This document shows positions 36,999-45,570 of a DNA stretch of 64,000 nucleotides, in pieces. The stretch spans positions 62,001-126,000 of the forward strand of contig NZ_PDKG01000002.1 of NCBI RefSeq assembly GCF_004116725.1. The letters are read 5' to 3'. A program made the position numbers and the translations under genes. The first letter of the stretch is position 1. Each line of letters opens with the position of its first letter. Source of the stretch: Arcobacter sp. CECT 8986 (GTDB lineage Bacteria; Campylobacterota; Campylobacteria; Campylobacterales; Arcobacteraceae). The notes under the pieces are model-generated. The model worked only from the letters and a program-made list of their open reading frames with translations, was not told where the DNA came from and did not search any database.

Positions 36999-37034
36999 TT
37001 TTATCATATCTTTATCATACCACTGTTTTATCAT
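36999..37034 (+). promoter_or_regulatory. Three TTTATCAT repeats before the lactate permease gene
   Basis: TTTATCAT occurs ending at 37007, 37018 and 37034, all on the plus strand within 60 bases of the lctP start. Such direct repeats could be regulator half sites; no regulator is adjacent. Confidence 0.4.
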
Positions 37035-37058
37035 TTAGCTTGTGTAAAGGAGAGAATA

Positions 37059-38750
37059 ATGGACATTAGTACACAAGCGCTTTTTGCTGCATTACCTATT
37101 TTTATTGCAGCAGTTTTATTAATTGGATTTAGATTACCGGCAAAAAAAGCAATGCCAGTAGTTTATGTAGCTACAGCATTAGTAGCATATTTTGTTTGGG
37201 AAGTATCTTTTAATAGAGTATTAGCTTCAACAATACAAGGTCTTCTTATTACAGTTGCTGTTTTATGGATTATCTTTGGTGCAATTTTACTATTAAATAC
37301 ACTAAAACATTCAGGTGCAATTGCAGTAATTAGACAAGGTTTTAACAACGTAAGCCCTGATAGAAGAGTACAAGTTGTGATAATTGCATGGTTATTTGGA
37401 TCATTTATTGAAGGAGCATCTGGTTTTGGGACACCAGCAGCAATTGCAGCTCCTTTATTAGTAGCTATTGGTTTTCCAGCTATGGCTGCTGTTATGGTGG
37501 GGATGATGATTCAAAGTACTCCTGTATCTTTTGGTGCAGTTGGGACTCCAATTTTAATTGGTGTAAATAAAGGTTTAGATAGTCAAGCAATATCTGCAAG
37601 ACTTCAAGAAGTTGGTTCAAATTGGGATGCATATTTACAACTTATTACTTCAGAAGTTGCAATTATTCATGCAATTACAGGAACACTAATTCCTCTATTT
37701 ATGACTATTATGTTAACAAGATTTTTTGGTCAAAATAAATCTTGGACAGAAGGTTTAAGCATTGCACCATTTGCAATATTTGCAGGAATATGTTTTACAA
37801 TACCATATGCATTAACAGGTGTATTTTTAGGAGCTGAGTTTCCTTCATTAATTGGTGCATTAGTTGGTTTACCAATAGTAACTTTTGCTGCTAAAAAAGG
37901 TTTCTTAATTCCTAAAAAAGCTTGGGATTTTGCTCCAAAAGAGCAATGGCCTGTACAATGGGTTAGTAAATTAGAAATTAAATTAGATGCAATGACTGCA
38001 AAAGCACCAATTTCATTAACTAAAGCTTGGATACCATATGTACTAGTTGCAGTTATTTTAGTAATTACTAGAGTAAGTGATGAAGCAAAAGCATTTACAA
38101 AATCAATTGTAATTCCTTTTAAAGATATTTTAGGTGAAGGTTTAGGATATACAATCGCACCTTTATATTTACCAGGTGGAATTTTAGTATTTGTTGTTTT
38201 AATTACTTTCTTTTTCCATAAAATGAAAGCAAATGAGTTAAAAGAAGCAGTAACTGAATCATCAAAAGTAATGTTAGGTGCTGGATTTGTTTTAGTATTT
38301 ACTATTCCATTAGTAAGAATATTAATTAACTCAGGTATTAACGCATCAGGATTTGAATCAATGCCAATTGCAATGGCTAATTTTGTAGCTACTTCTGTTG
38401 GAGATATTTATCCAATGTTTGCATCAATGATTGGGGCATTAGGTGCATTTATTGCAGGGAGTAATACAGTTTCAAATATGATGTTAAGTCAATTCCAATT
38501 TGGTGTTGGTCAAGCACTTGGTGTTTCTACTGCATTAATGATTTCATTACAAGCAGTTGGAGCAGCAGCTGGTAATATGATAGCAATTCATAATGTTGTT
38601 GCAGCATCTGCAACTGTTGGGTTATTAGACCAAGAGGGTGAAACATTAAGAAAAACTATTATTCCTACAATTTATTACTGCATAATTGCAGGTATTTTAG
38701 GTGTAATTGGAATGTATGTTTTAGGAATTTCTGATCCACTTATGAAATAA
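37059..38750 (+). CDS. lctP: L-lactate permease (LctP family)
   Basis: 563 residues with ~13 hydrophobic segments. [20 protein letters not shown] and [16 protein letters not shown] are the LctP-family signatures, and near the C-terminus come [20 protein letters not shown] and [20 protein letters not shown]. Imports L- and D-lactate or glycolate with protons. AAAGGAGAG precedes ATG 37059. No lactate dehydrogenase genes are next to it. A terminator closes the unit; the next gene encodes an orphan sensor. Confidence 0.95.
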   Translation: MDISTQALFAALPIFIAAVLLIGFRLPAKKAMPVVYVATALVAYFVWEVSFNRVLASTIQGLLITVAVLWIIFGAILLLNTLKHSGAIAVIRQGFNNVSPDRRVQVVIIAWLFGSFIEGASGFGTPAAIAAPLLVAIGFPAMAAVMVGMMIQSTPVSFGAVGTPILIGVNKGLDSQAISARLQEVGSNWDAYLQLITSEVAIIHAITGTLIPLFMTIMLTRFFGQNKSWTEGLSIAPFAIFAGICFTIPYALTGVFLGAEFPSLIGALVGLPIVTFAAKKGFLIPKKAWDFAPKEQWPVQWVSKLEIKLDAMTAKAPISLTKAWIPYVLVAVILVITRVSDEAKAFTKSIVIPFKDILGEGLGYTIAPLYLPGGILVFVVLITFFFHKMKANELKEAVTESSKVMLGAGFVLVFTIPLVRILINSGINASGFESMPIAMANFVATSVGDIYPMFASMIGALGAFIAGSNTVSNMMLSQFQFGVGQALGVSTALMISLQAVGAAAGNMIAIHNVVAASATVGLLDQEGETLRKTIIPTIYYCIIAGILGVIGMYVLGISDPLMK

Positions 38751-38751
38751 A

Positions 38752-38779
38752 AATAAAAGAGGTTTAATCCTCTTTTATT
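38752..38779 (+). terminator. Intrinsic terminator of lctP
   Basis: AATAAAAGAGG (38752-38762) pairs with CCTCTTTTATT (38769-38779), a perfect 11-bp stem with a 6-base loop directly after the stop. Confidence 0.88.
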
Positions 38780-38845
38780 AAAAAATCAATTGACACTTAC
38801 GCTTTTTTGAAGTATACTAATCTCAAATAATCTTAGGAGATTATT

Positions 38846-39598
38846 ATGACTGGTACAATTAGCGTCTCTGTAAGAACTAAAATCTTAATTATCTCAATTT
38901 TTGTAGTATTTTCTTTAGCTGTTGCTTCACTTTTAGGAACTATTGTTACGGTTAGTTCTATAAATGAATCAAACATTAGTGATTATAAAAATGATATTTA
39001 TACTAAAAATGAAGATGAACTACAAAATAATGTTCAAATAGTAATAGAAGTAATAAACTCTTTTTATAAGCGTTCAATAAATACTTCAGAAGAAGAAACA
39101 CAGAACTTAAAAGAACAAGCACTTCAAACAATCTCTCAAATAAGATATTCTAAAACTGGCTATTTTTGGATAAATGACAGTAATTATAAAATGTTAATGC
39201 ATCCAATTTTAAAAGATTTAGATGGTAAAAATTTAAAATTTATGAAAGATAAAAACAATCAATATATGTTCCAAGAGTTTGTAACTTTGGCAAATGAGAA
39301 TAAACAAGGTGGCATAGTAATGTATATGTGGCCTAAACCTGATGAAGAAGTAGCCAAAGCAAAATTTTCTTTTGTAAAAAAATTTGAGCCTTGGGATTGG
39401 ATAGTAGGAACTGGTACATATTTAGATGAGGTTGATGCAAAAGTTGCAAAAATGAAAGAAAAATCAGAAGAGAGTTTGGAAATTATTGTGATTATAAGTG
39501 CAGTAATTTTTATTATTGTTTTGATTTTATTGTCATTAATTACTTTAGCTTTATCAACAAGACGTTCAAAAAATAGTACAAAAGAAGATTATGAATAA
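38846..39598 (+). CDS. Orphan sCache_2 membrane sensor without output domain
   Basis: 250 residues. Membrane helices at ~12-36 and ~212-237 flank a periplasmic sCache_2 domain: TISQIRYSKTGYFWINDSNY, MLMHPILKDLDGKNL, FEPWDWIVGTGTYLDEVDAK. After the second helix only STRRSKNSTKEDYE remains, so there is no kinase, GGDEF or methyl-accepting domain. sCache_2 domains commonly bind small carboxylates, and the gene follows the lactate permease, so it might report on a carboxylate to a partner. The stop is genuine: no reading frame continues it. AGGAG lies upstream. Confidence 0.85.
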   Translation: MTGTISVSVRTKILIISIFVVFSLAVASLLGTIVTVSSINESNISDYKNDIYTKNEDELQNNVQIVIEVINSFYKRSINTSEEETQNLKEQALQTISQIRYSKTGYFWINDSNYKMLMHPILKDLDGKNLKFMKDKNNQYMFQEFVTLANENKQGGIVMYMWPKPDEEVAKAKFSFVKKFEPWDWIVGTGTYLDEVDAKVAKMKEKSEESLEIIVIISAVIFIIVLILLSLITLALSTRRSKNSTKEDYE

Positions 39599-39667
39599 AA
39601 AGATTAATAATTTTTTATAATATTTAAATAAATAACTTATGATATATTTATGCAAAGGTTTATATAA

Positions 39668-39934
39668 ATGGAAAAAGAAGAGTTTGAAAGGGCTGTTGAT
39701 TTATTTGGTATTTTGACTAAAACTTCCAAAAAAGAATTAAAACAAAAATATTTAAAGTTATCAAAAAAATATCATCCAGATACTCCCACTGGAAGTGATG
39801 AAAAATTTCAAGAATTAAAAGAAGCCTACGAACTTTTATTAGCTTATATTGAAAATTATAGATTTAGTTTTGAAGAAGATGAGTTCAAAGAACAGTATCC
39901 ATCTTTTACAAACTATAAAAATTGGAATATTTAA
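39668..39934 (+). CDS. Short J-domain protein
   Basis: 88 residues that are essentially one J domain: DLFGILTKTSKKELKQKYLK, SKKYHPDTPTGSDEKF with the HPD tripeptide, and LKEAYELLLAYIE. No zinc-finger or substrate domain, so it is a dedicated DnaK co-chaperone. The ADP-ribosylglycohydrolase-like gene follows after 13 bases and should be cotranscribed. Confidence 0.85.
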   Translation: MEKEEFERAVDLFGILTKTSKKELKQKYLKLSKKYHPDTPTGSDEKFQELKEAYELLLAYIENYRFSFEEDEFKEQYPSFTNYKNWNI

Positions 39935-39947
39935 TAAAGGAGAATTA

Positions 39948-40802
39948 ATGTTTGATTTGCAAAAAATTAAAGATATCGTTTTAGGAACTTTAATAACTGA
40001 TTCATATTGCTTAGGTTCTCATTGGATATATGATGAAAAACAATTAAAAAGTTTAAATATAAATTGGAATGAATTAAATAAAGCTTGCTCTATTTGGCAT
40101 AAGGGAAAAGAAGCGGGTGAATTTACTCACTATGGAGACCAAACATATTGGTTATATGAGTTTGTTAATCAAAATAGTACTTTTGATGAAAAAGAGTATG
40201 CGAAATTTTGGCTAAAAAGAATAGATTCATATAATGGATATATAGATTCTTCTTCTAAAAATAGTATTGAAAAATTAAAAGAGGGATTAACAGTAGGTGC
40301 TGAATCTTCTGATTTTTCTATTGTTGGAAGAATCTCTTCTTTACTTTTATTATCAAAAGATAAAAATGAGTTTTTATCTAATGTAGAAAAATTTACTAAA
40401 TTGACTCATAACTCTTATGATTCATTGGGTGCGACTGAGTTTTTTGCAAAGTTATTGTTAAAAGTATTAGATAAAGAGAATATTGTTGATGTAATAATAT
40501 CTTTAAAAGAGACATCAAACAAAGATATTCAAAATTATATAAAAGATGCGTATGCTTCAAAAGAAGATGATACATTTGAAACAATAAGAAAATTTGGCCC
40601 AGCATGTGATACAAAAGAGTGTTTCCCTTCTGTTTTACACTTAATATTTAAATATGATAATTTAAAAGAATTGTTAATTGCAAATGCAAAAGCTGGTGGT
40701 GATTCAAGTGCTAGAGGTATGGCCGCTGCTATGATATATGTTGCAAAGAATGGATTAAATGATATTCCTATGTCTTGGTCTAAGATAAAAGTGATAATTT
40801 AG
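39948..40802 (+). CDS. ADP-ribosylglycohydrolase-like protein
   Basis: 284 residues from ATG 39948, set by AAAGGAG; an ATG at 39849 in frame lies inside the J-protein gene. LGTLITDSYCLGSHWIYDE and the metal regions FTHYGDQTYWLYEF and AGGDSSARGMAAAMI match the ADP-ribosylglycohydrolase/J1-crystallin family. Active members use DDT and GGDTDT metal motifs; here these are GDQT and GGDSSA, so some acidic ligands are missing, as in crystallin-like members. Hydrolase activity is uncertain. Paired with a J-protein gene. Confidence 0.8.
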   Translation: MFDLQKIKDIVLGTLITDSYCLGSHWIYDEKQLKSLNINWNELNKACSIWHKGKEAGEFTHYGDQTYWLYEFVNQNSTFDEKEYAKFWLKRIDSYNGYIDSSSKNSIEKLKEGLTVGAESSDFSIVGRISSLLLLSKDKNEFLSNVEKFTKLTHNSYDSLGATEFFAKLLLKVLDKENIVDVIISLKETSNKDIQNYIKDAYASKEDDTFETIRKFGPACDTKECFPSVLHLIFKYDNLKELLIANAKAGGDSSARGMAAAMIYVAKNGLNDIPMSWSKIKVII

Positions 40803-41036
40803 AAAAAAATCAAAAAAAATATTATTTAGAAATTCCCATTTTTTAGGCTTTTTGCGACTAAATTTATAATAATTTTGATTTTTGTACAAAAAATAGACTT
40901 AAAATACTATTTTTTATAGTATAATCATCTTACTAATATTTTTAATGTTCCTTGACAGGCAATATTCATATTCCCAAATATAAATAAAGTTGTGTAAAGG
41001 TTCATTATCAATATAATATTTAAAGGAAAAGAAATT

Positions 41037-41315
41037 ATGCAAATTTACGTTGGGAATATGTCTTATGGGACTACTGAAGAGAGTTTAAGAGCTTTATTTG
41101 CTCAGTATGGAGAAGTTACTTCTGTAAAAATCATCACAGATAGAGAAACTGGAAGAGCTAAAGGTTTCGGTTTTATTGGAATTGAAGACAATGCAGCTGG
41201 ACAAAATGCTATTGATGAATTAAACGGAAAAGAATTTGAAGGAAGAACTCTTAAAATAAATGAGGCTAAACCAAGAGAAGAAAGACCAAAAAGAAACTTT
41301 AATAACAGATACTAA
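41037..41315 (+). CDS. RRM-domain RNA-binding protein
   Basis: 92 residues: one RNA recognition motif with RNP2 IYVGNM and RNP1 KGFGFIGI, plus a short basic tail EERPKRNFNNRY. Single-RRM proteins of this type in bacteria are often cold-induced RNA chaperones. A spacer of 234 bases without coding potential precedes it, with possible -10 (TATAAT, 40920-40925) and TTGACA (40952-40957) elements, so the mRNA may have a long leader. AAAGGAAAAG is the ribosome site. Two hairpins terminate it. Confidence 0.95.
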   Translation: MQIYVGNMSYGTTEESLRALFAQYGEVTSVKIITDRETGRAKGFGFIGIEDNAAGQNAIDELNGKEFEGRTLKINEAKPREERPKRNFNNRY

Positions 41316-41329
41316 GAATCTATTATTTT

Positions 41330-41348
41330 AAAGTCATTGGCTTTTTTT
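41330..41348 (+). terminator. Intrinsic terminator of the RRM gene
   Basis: AAAGTC (41330-41335) pairs with GGCTTT (41339-41344, one G-T wobble), followed by four more T. Short stem, good T run. Confidence 0.6.
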
Positions 41349-41352
41349 AAGA

Positions 41353-41379
41353 GGGTGTAATTATTTACACCCTTTTTTT
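41353..41379 (+). terminator. Second terminator, between converging genes
   Basis: GGGTGTAA (41353-41360) and TTACACCC (41365-41372) form a perfect 8-bp stem with a 4-base loop, followed by seven T. Works for the plus-strand gene and may also stop transcripts of the converging exonuclease gene. Confidence 0.88.
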
Positions 41380-42163
41380 ATAACTCTATTTCAAGAGCTA
41401 TTGGGCAGTGGTCACTTCCCATATATTCATCTAGAATATAAGCTTCTTTGATATTATCTTTTAAGTCTTCACTTACATAAAAATAATCAATTCTCCAGCC
41501 TACATTGTTTGCTCTAGCATTTGCTCTATAACTCCACCAGCTATATTTATCTTTTACATCTTTATTCATATATCTAAATGTATCAATATATCCATGTGCT
41601 AAAAAGTTTGTAATCCAATCTCTTTCCATAGGAAGGAAACCTGATGTGTTTTCATTTGCTTTTGGTCTTGCAATATCAATTTCAGTATGTGCAGTATTTA
41701 CATCTCCACAAATAATTATTGAAAAACCATCTTTTCTTAGATTTTCACAATGTTCTAAAAATCTATCGTAAAATTCCATTTTATATACAAGTCTCTCTTC
41801 TTTACTTTGTCCATTTGGAAAATATACATTAAAATAAGCTACTTTTTTATCTTCAAAATTAAAGTGTGCTTCATTTATTCTACCTTCTTTTAGAATATCT
41901 ACATCTAATGTATTATCACTAAAAAATGGCTCAATATCACTATATAAAGCAGTTCCAGAACGACCTTTTATACTACAAGGATTAATATGTTTAAATTTAA
42001 ATTCTTTATCAAAAATTGTTTTTGGAATTTGATTTTCTTCTGCTTTTATCTCTTGTAATCCTAGAATATCAACGCTCTCTTCATCAATCCATTTTAATGC
42101 ATCTTTTTTTTCAACTGCTCTTATTCCATTTACATTCCACGATATAAATCTATATTTTTTCAT
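41378..42163 (-). CDS. xth: Exodeoxyribonuclease III
   Basis: 261 residues of the EEP superfamily: FISWNVNGIRAVEKKDALKW, DILGLQEIKAEE with the catalytic Glu, YFNVYFPNG, GDVNTAHTEIDIARPK and the terminal GSDHCPIALEIEL. AP endonuclease and 3'-5' exonuclease of base excision repair. Ribosome site AGGTTAATAT on the minus strand. Two small genes of unknown role lie upstream on the same strand. Confidence 0.96.
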   Translation of the reverse strand: MKKYRFISWNVNGIRAVEKKDALKWIDEESVDILGLQEIKAEENQIPKTIFDKEFKFKHINPCSIKGRSGTALYSDIEPFFSDNTLDVDILKEGRINEAHFNFEDKKVAYFNVYFPNGQSKEERLVYKMEFYDRFLEHCENLRKDGFSIIICGDVNTAHTEIDIARPKANENTSGFLPMERDWITNFLAHGYIDTFRYMNKDVKDKYSWWSYRANARANNVGWRIDYFYVSEDLKDNIKEAYILDEYMGSDHCPIALEIEL

Positions 42164-42166
42164 ATA

Positions 42167-42403
42167 TTAACCTCTATTTTTTTTAATCTCAATTTTGTTA
42201 TTTTTTTTTATTTCTTTTTTCATCTTTTTCTCTTCTTTCATAAAAGAGTTTGAAAAGTTATTATATTTTTGTTTTTTGAAACTATTTTTACTATCAGTAA
42301 TCAAGCTATCTCCTTGACCACCATGCATATCAATTTTACCTTTTTGAGAACTAGCAAAACATAATGCTGATAAACTAAGCATTAAAAGTAGAAATCTTTT
42401 CAT
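42167..42403 (-). CDS. Small exported basic protein of unknown function
   Basis: 78 residues. Signal peptide MKRFLLLMLSLSALCFASSQ (cleavage near CFA-SS), then a Gly/Asp stretch and a very Lys-rich tail (KKEIKKNNKIEIKKNRG). An A9 tract (T9 on the plus strand near 42201-42209) falls in the tail. Overlaps the preceding membrane-protein gene by 29 bases and is four bases from xth. No family recognised. Confidence 0.65.
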   Translation of the reverse strand: MKRFLLLMLSLSALCFASSQKGKIDMHGGQGDSLITDSKNSFKKQKYNNFSNSFMKEEKKMKKEIKKNNKIEIKKNRG

Positions 42404-42644
42404 TTTTTTTCCTTTTTAAGTTATTAAATATCCCATAAACTGTGATAATAATCCAAAAAATCTCAATTACAAATGAGCCCAGATTAAAATGTACACATAA
42501 AGAGATTAGTAATAGTATTGCTCCTGTTAGGTTTAGTAGTTGATATAAAATAGAGTGAATTGTGCATCTATTTATTTGTAAAAGAAAATATGCACTTACT
42601 ACAAAAGCCATTCCAAGAAAACCAATCCATTGAAAAATATCCAT
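42375..42644 (-). CDS. Small membrane protein, CBU_0592-like
   Basis: 89 residues with three hydrophobic segments (WIGFLGMAFVVSAYFLL, LLNLTGAILLLISLCV, FVIEIFWIIITVYGIF). The pattern G.....Y.......I......Y...N..GA......... and the ending in FWIIITVYGI resemble the small CBU_0592-type membrane family, of unknown function. AAAGGATTATTTATAAA lies before ATG 42644. Its 3' end overlaps the small exported protein gene. Confidence 0.7.
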   Translation of the reverse strand: MDIFQWIGFLGMAFVVSAYFLLQINRCTIHSILYQLLNLTGAILLLISLCVHFNLGSFVIEIFWIIITVYGIFNNLKRKKNEKISTFNA

Positions 42645-42753
42645 TTTATAAATAATCCTTTCTATAAATTTAATAAATTTTATATATTAATACTCAAAAT
42701 AAAGTTACATTAAATAATTATTTTCTATAATTGCCACAAAAAAAAGGCCATAT

Positions 42754-43212
42754 TTGAAATTTATTTTTTCCCTGCTTTTATCTTCTATTTTTATGTATGC
42801 TTCATCTTATAAATATAATCATATATTAATGGAAGGAAATTTTGATGTATCATACAATAAAAACAAAACAAAAAATTTAAAGTTTTTTTATAACTTAGGA
42901 ATTTATCATAATATTAATAACGCAATTAAATTATCATCTTTTTGCTTTTCTACTCCTAAAGATGAGAAAGATTTAAATGTAAAAGATAAATCAAAATATA
43001 AAATTTGTGTAAGACCTAAAGAAAATGCAGTCTATATTTTAAATAAATCAAATAGATATACAAGAACAAAAAAGTTTTTAGCAAAATTAAAAAATGTAAA
43101 AATATTAGTATTAGATAAAAAAGATAATAATGTATGTACTTCTAAAGCCTCAACTTATGCTTCTATTTCAAAAAAAATAAATAGTTGTTTAAAAAACTCA
43201 AATAATATTTAA
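42754..43212 (+). CDS. Exported protein of unknown function
   Basis: 152 residues starting at TTG 42754, with AAAAGG eight bases upstream. Signal peptide MKFIFSLLLSSIFMYASSYK, then a Lys/Asn-rich basic domain with three cysteines after the signal (in FCFST, KICVRP and NVCTSK) and one near the end, possibly forming periplasmic disulphides. No family recognised. It runs divergently from the CBU_0592-like gene and is followed by a TauE-type transporter gene. Confidence 0.7.
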   Translation: MKFIFSLLLSSIFMYASSYKYNHILMEGNFDVSYNKNKTKNLKFFYNLGIYHNINNAIKLSSFCFSTPKDEKDLNVKDKSKYKICVRPKENAVYILNKSNRYTRTKKFLAKLKNVKILVLDKKDNNVCTSKASTYASISKKINSCLKNSNNI

Positions 43213-43268
43213 TAAATTTTTATAACTAAGTATATTTTTGCTATCTTATTTTTATTTAAAGTGAGAAT

Positions 43269-43985
43269 ATGTATACAGAATTATTACTTGGACTTATAAC
43301 CTTTTTTACTTCAACAATAGCTGGAGTTGTTGGACTTGGTGGCGGAATGATACTTATTGCTATTTTGCCATCTTTTTTACCAGTTAATGCACTAATTCCT
43401 GTGCATGGTCTAACTCAAATGTCAAGTAACTTTAGTAGGGCAGTTTTTGGATATAAAGATGTTCAATTTGAAGTTATTCCTAAATTTATTTTAGGCTCTT
43501 TAGTTGGTATTGCTTTAATCTCTTCTATTATTTACTATATCTCGTTAGAGTATGTTCCTTTATTTATTGGAGTTTATATTCTTCTTTCTTTATGGTCAAA
43601 AAAATTCAATGAAAAGATAAAAAGATTTGAAAGCTATTTTTTAATAGGCTTTTTTCAAACGGGTCTTTCATTAGTTGTTGGTGCTACTGGTCCTTTAACT
43701 ATGACTTTATTATATAAAGATTTTGATGATAAAAATAAAGTAGTTGCAACTGCTGCTGCACTTATGGGTATAACTCATATCTTTAAAGTTTTTGTTTTTA
43801 TATTTTTTGGATTTGCATTTTTTGATTATATAGGTATTCTTATATGTATGATTATTGGTGCAGTTTTAGGAAGTTATGCCGGAACTAAACTAAGAGATAA
43901 AATTGATGGTAAAAAATTTAGAAACATACTAAAAGTATTATTATCTCTACTTGCAATCAAAGTAATAGTAAGCGTATTTTTATAA
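43269..43985 (+). CDS. TauE/SafE-family membrane exporter
   Basis: 238 residues with about seven to eight membrane helices. GVVGLGGGMILIAILPSFLP with the family's glycine-rich first motif and GATGPLTMTLLYKDF in the second repeat define TauE/SafE (DUF81), which moves sulphite, sulphonates or related organic anions. Substrate unknown; no sulphur genes are adjacent. A second family member lies at 54.4 kb. Confidence 0.9.
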   Translation: MYTELLLGLITFFTSTIAGVVGLGGGMILIAILPSFLPVNALIPVHGLTQMSSNFSRAVFGYKDVQFEVIPKFILGSLVGIALISSIIYYISLEYVPLFIGVYILLSLWSKKFNEKIKRFESYFLIGFFQTGLSLVVGATGPLTMTLLYKDFDDKNKVVATAAALMGITHIFKVFVFIFFGFAFFDYIGILICMIIGAVLGSYAGTKLRDKIDGKKFRNILKVLLSLLAIKVIVSVFL

Positions 43986-44000
43986 TAAGCTTACTATTTT
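43966..44000 (+). terminator. Terminator hairpin of the TauE gene
   Basis: TAGTAAGC (43966-43973) pairs with GCTTACTA (43989-43996) and is followed by TTTT. The stem spans the stop codon, with a 15-base loop. Confidence 0.6.
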
Positions 44001-44082
44001 CTCATTTATTCACTATATCTCATAAAAATTCTCTTTAAATTATTATTTATTTACTAAAAAACATATTTATTATTAAATATTG

Positions 44083-44119
44083 TATATTAAATAAACATAA
44101 TGAATGATTATTTAATATA
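44083..44119. promoter_or_regulatory. 12-bp inverted repeat upstream of eutB
   Basis: TATATTAAATAA (44083-44094) and TTATTTAATATA (44108-44119) are perfect inverted copies 13 bases apart, 45 bases before eutB. A further direct copy of TATTAAATA lies at 44071-44079. This looks like an operator for a dimeric regulator of the ethanolamine operon, though AT-richness raises the chance of coincidence. No eutR or two-component gene is beside it. Confidence 0.55.
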
Positions 44120-44163
44120 TAAAAATGATACTATTTCTTATACAAACTTAAAGGATAAACGTA

Positions 44164-45570
44164 ATGACAAGTCCTTATAGATATACGTTAGGAAATAGAA
44201 CTTATAATTTTAAAAATTTAGCTGAACTTATGGCTAAAGCTACTCCAAAAAGATCAGGAGATGCACTTGCACAAGTTGCTGCATCATCTTCTCAAGAAAG
44301 AGTAGTTGCACAAATGAAATTGGCAGAAACACCACTAAAAAACTTTTTAAATGAAGCCTTGATACCTTATGAAACTGATGAGATTACTAGACTTATTTTA
44401 GATGAACATAACAAAGAAGCTTTTAGTTTAATTTCACATATGACAGTAGGTGATTTTAGAAATTGGCTTTTAAGTGATGAAACAACAACAGAAGTTATAA
44501 AAAGTGTACAAGATGGGCTTACTCCTGAAATGGTAGCAGCAGTAAGTAAAATAATGAGAAATCAAGAACTTATTTTAGTTGCAAAAAAAGCTAAAGTTGT
44601 TAAATCATTTAGAAATACTATTGGATTAGATGGAAGACTTTCAACAAGATTACAACCAAATCATCCAACAGATGATGTTGTAGGAATTGCAGCTAGTATT
44701 TTAGATGGATTATTATATGCAAATGGTGATGCAGTTATTGGAATAAATCCAGCAACTGATAATATCGCTCAAGCAACAAAACTTCTAAAACTTATGGATG
44801 AAGTTATTCAAAAGTATGAAATCCCTACTCAATCTTGTGTTTTAACTCATGTGACAAATACAATAGAAGCAATAGAAAATAAAGCTCCAGTTGATTTAGT
44901 ATTTCAATCTATTGGTGGAACAGAGGCTACAAACTCAAGTTTTGGATTTAATCTAAATACATTAAAAGAAGCACAGGATGCAGCACTATCTTTAAAAAGA
45001 GGTACAGTTGGAAATAGTGTGATGTATTTTGAAACAGGACAAGGAAGTTCTCTTTCTGCAAATGCACATCATAATGTTGACCAACAAACTTGTGAAGCAA
45101 GAGCTTATGCAGTTGCTAAAAAGTTTGACCCTTTATTGGTAAATACTGTTGTTGGATTTATAGGTCCAGAATATTTATATGATGGAAAAGAGATAACAAG
45201 AGCAGGACTTGAAGACCATTTTTGTGGAAAACTTTTAGGTGTTCCTATGGGATGTGATATTTGTTATACAAATCATGCTCAAGCAGATCAAAATGATATG
45301 GATGATTTATTAACACTTCTTTCTGTTGCTGGATGTAATTTTATTATTGGAGTTCCTGGTGCTGATGATATTATGCTTAATTATCAAAGTACATCTTTTC
45401 ATGATGCATTATATGCAAGGAAAGTATTAGGTCTAAAACCAGCACCAGAGTTTGAAAAATGGTTAGAAAAAATGGATATTTTTAGTGATATGAAAAATTT
45501 TATATTAAATAAAAAAATGCCTTTAGCTTTTTCTAAACCTTTAAATAATCTATTAGGAGAGATTGCATGA
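44164..45570 (+). CDS. eutB: Ethanolamine ammonia-lyase large subunit
   Basis: 468 residues, normal length. GLDGRLSTRLQPNHPTDDV, FQSIGGTEATNSSFG, FETGQGSSLSANAHHNVDQQ and GCDICYTNHAQADQNDMDDL are conserved EutB stretches around the B12 and substrate sites. With EutC it cleaves ethanolamine to acetaldehyde and ammonia using adenosylcobalamin. AAAGGATAA lies before ATG. The stop overlaps eutC by four bases. No microcompartment shell, EutA reactivase or aldehyde dehydrogenase genes are in the window. Confidence 0.97.
   Translation: MTSPYRYTLGNRTYNFKNLAELMAKATPKRSGDALAQVAASSSQERVVAQMKLAETPLKNFLNEALIPYETDEITRLILDEHNKEAFSLISHMTVGDFRNWLLSDETTTEVIKSVQDGLTPEMVAAVSKIMRNQELILVAKKAKVVKSFRNTIGLDGRLSTRLQPNHPTDDVVGIAASILDGLLYANGDAVIGINPATDNIAQATKLLKLMDEVIQKYEIPTQSCVLTHVTNTIEAIENKAPVDLVFQSIGGTEATNSSFGFNLNTLKEAQDAALSLKRGTVGNSVMYFETGQGSSLSANAHHNVDQQTCEARAYAVAKKFDPLLVNTVVGFIGPEYLYDGKEITRAGLEDHFCGKLLGVPMGCDICYTNHAQADQNDMDDLLTLLSVAGCNFIIGVPGADDIMLNYQSTSFHDALYARKVLGLKPAPEFEKWLEKMDIFSDMKNFILNKKMPLAFSKPLNNLLGEIA

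Noticed and set aside
39849-39947. Upstream ATG start for the ADP-ribosylglycohydrolase-like gene
   Set aside because: It would lie inside the J-protein gene, has no ribosome site and adds residues unlike the family; ATG 39948 has AAAGGAG.
43986-44163. Cobalamin riboswitch ahead of eutB
   Set aside because: No B12-box-like sequence is visible; the gap is AT-rich and explained better by the inverted repeat.
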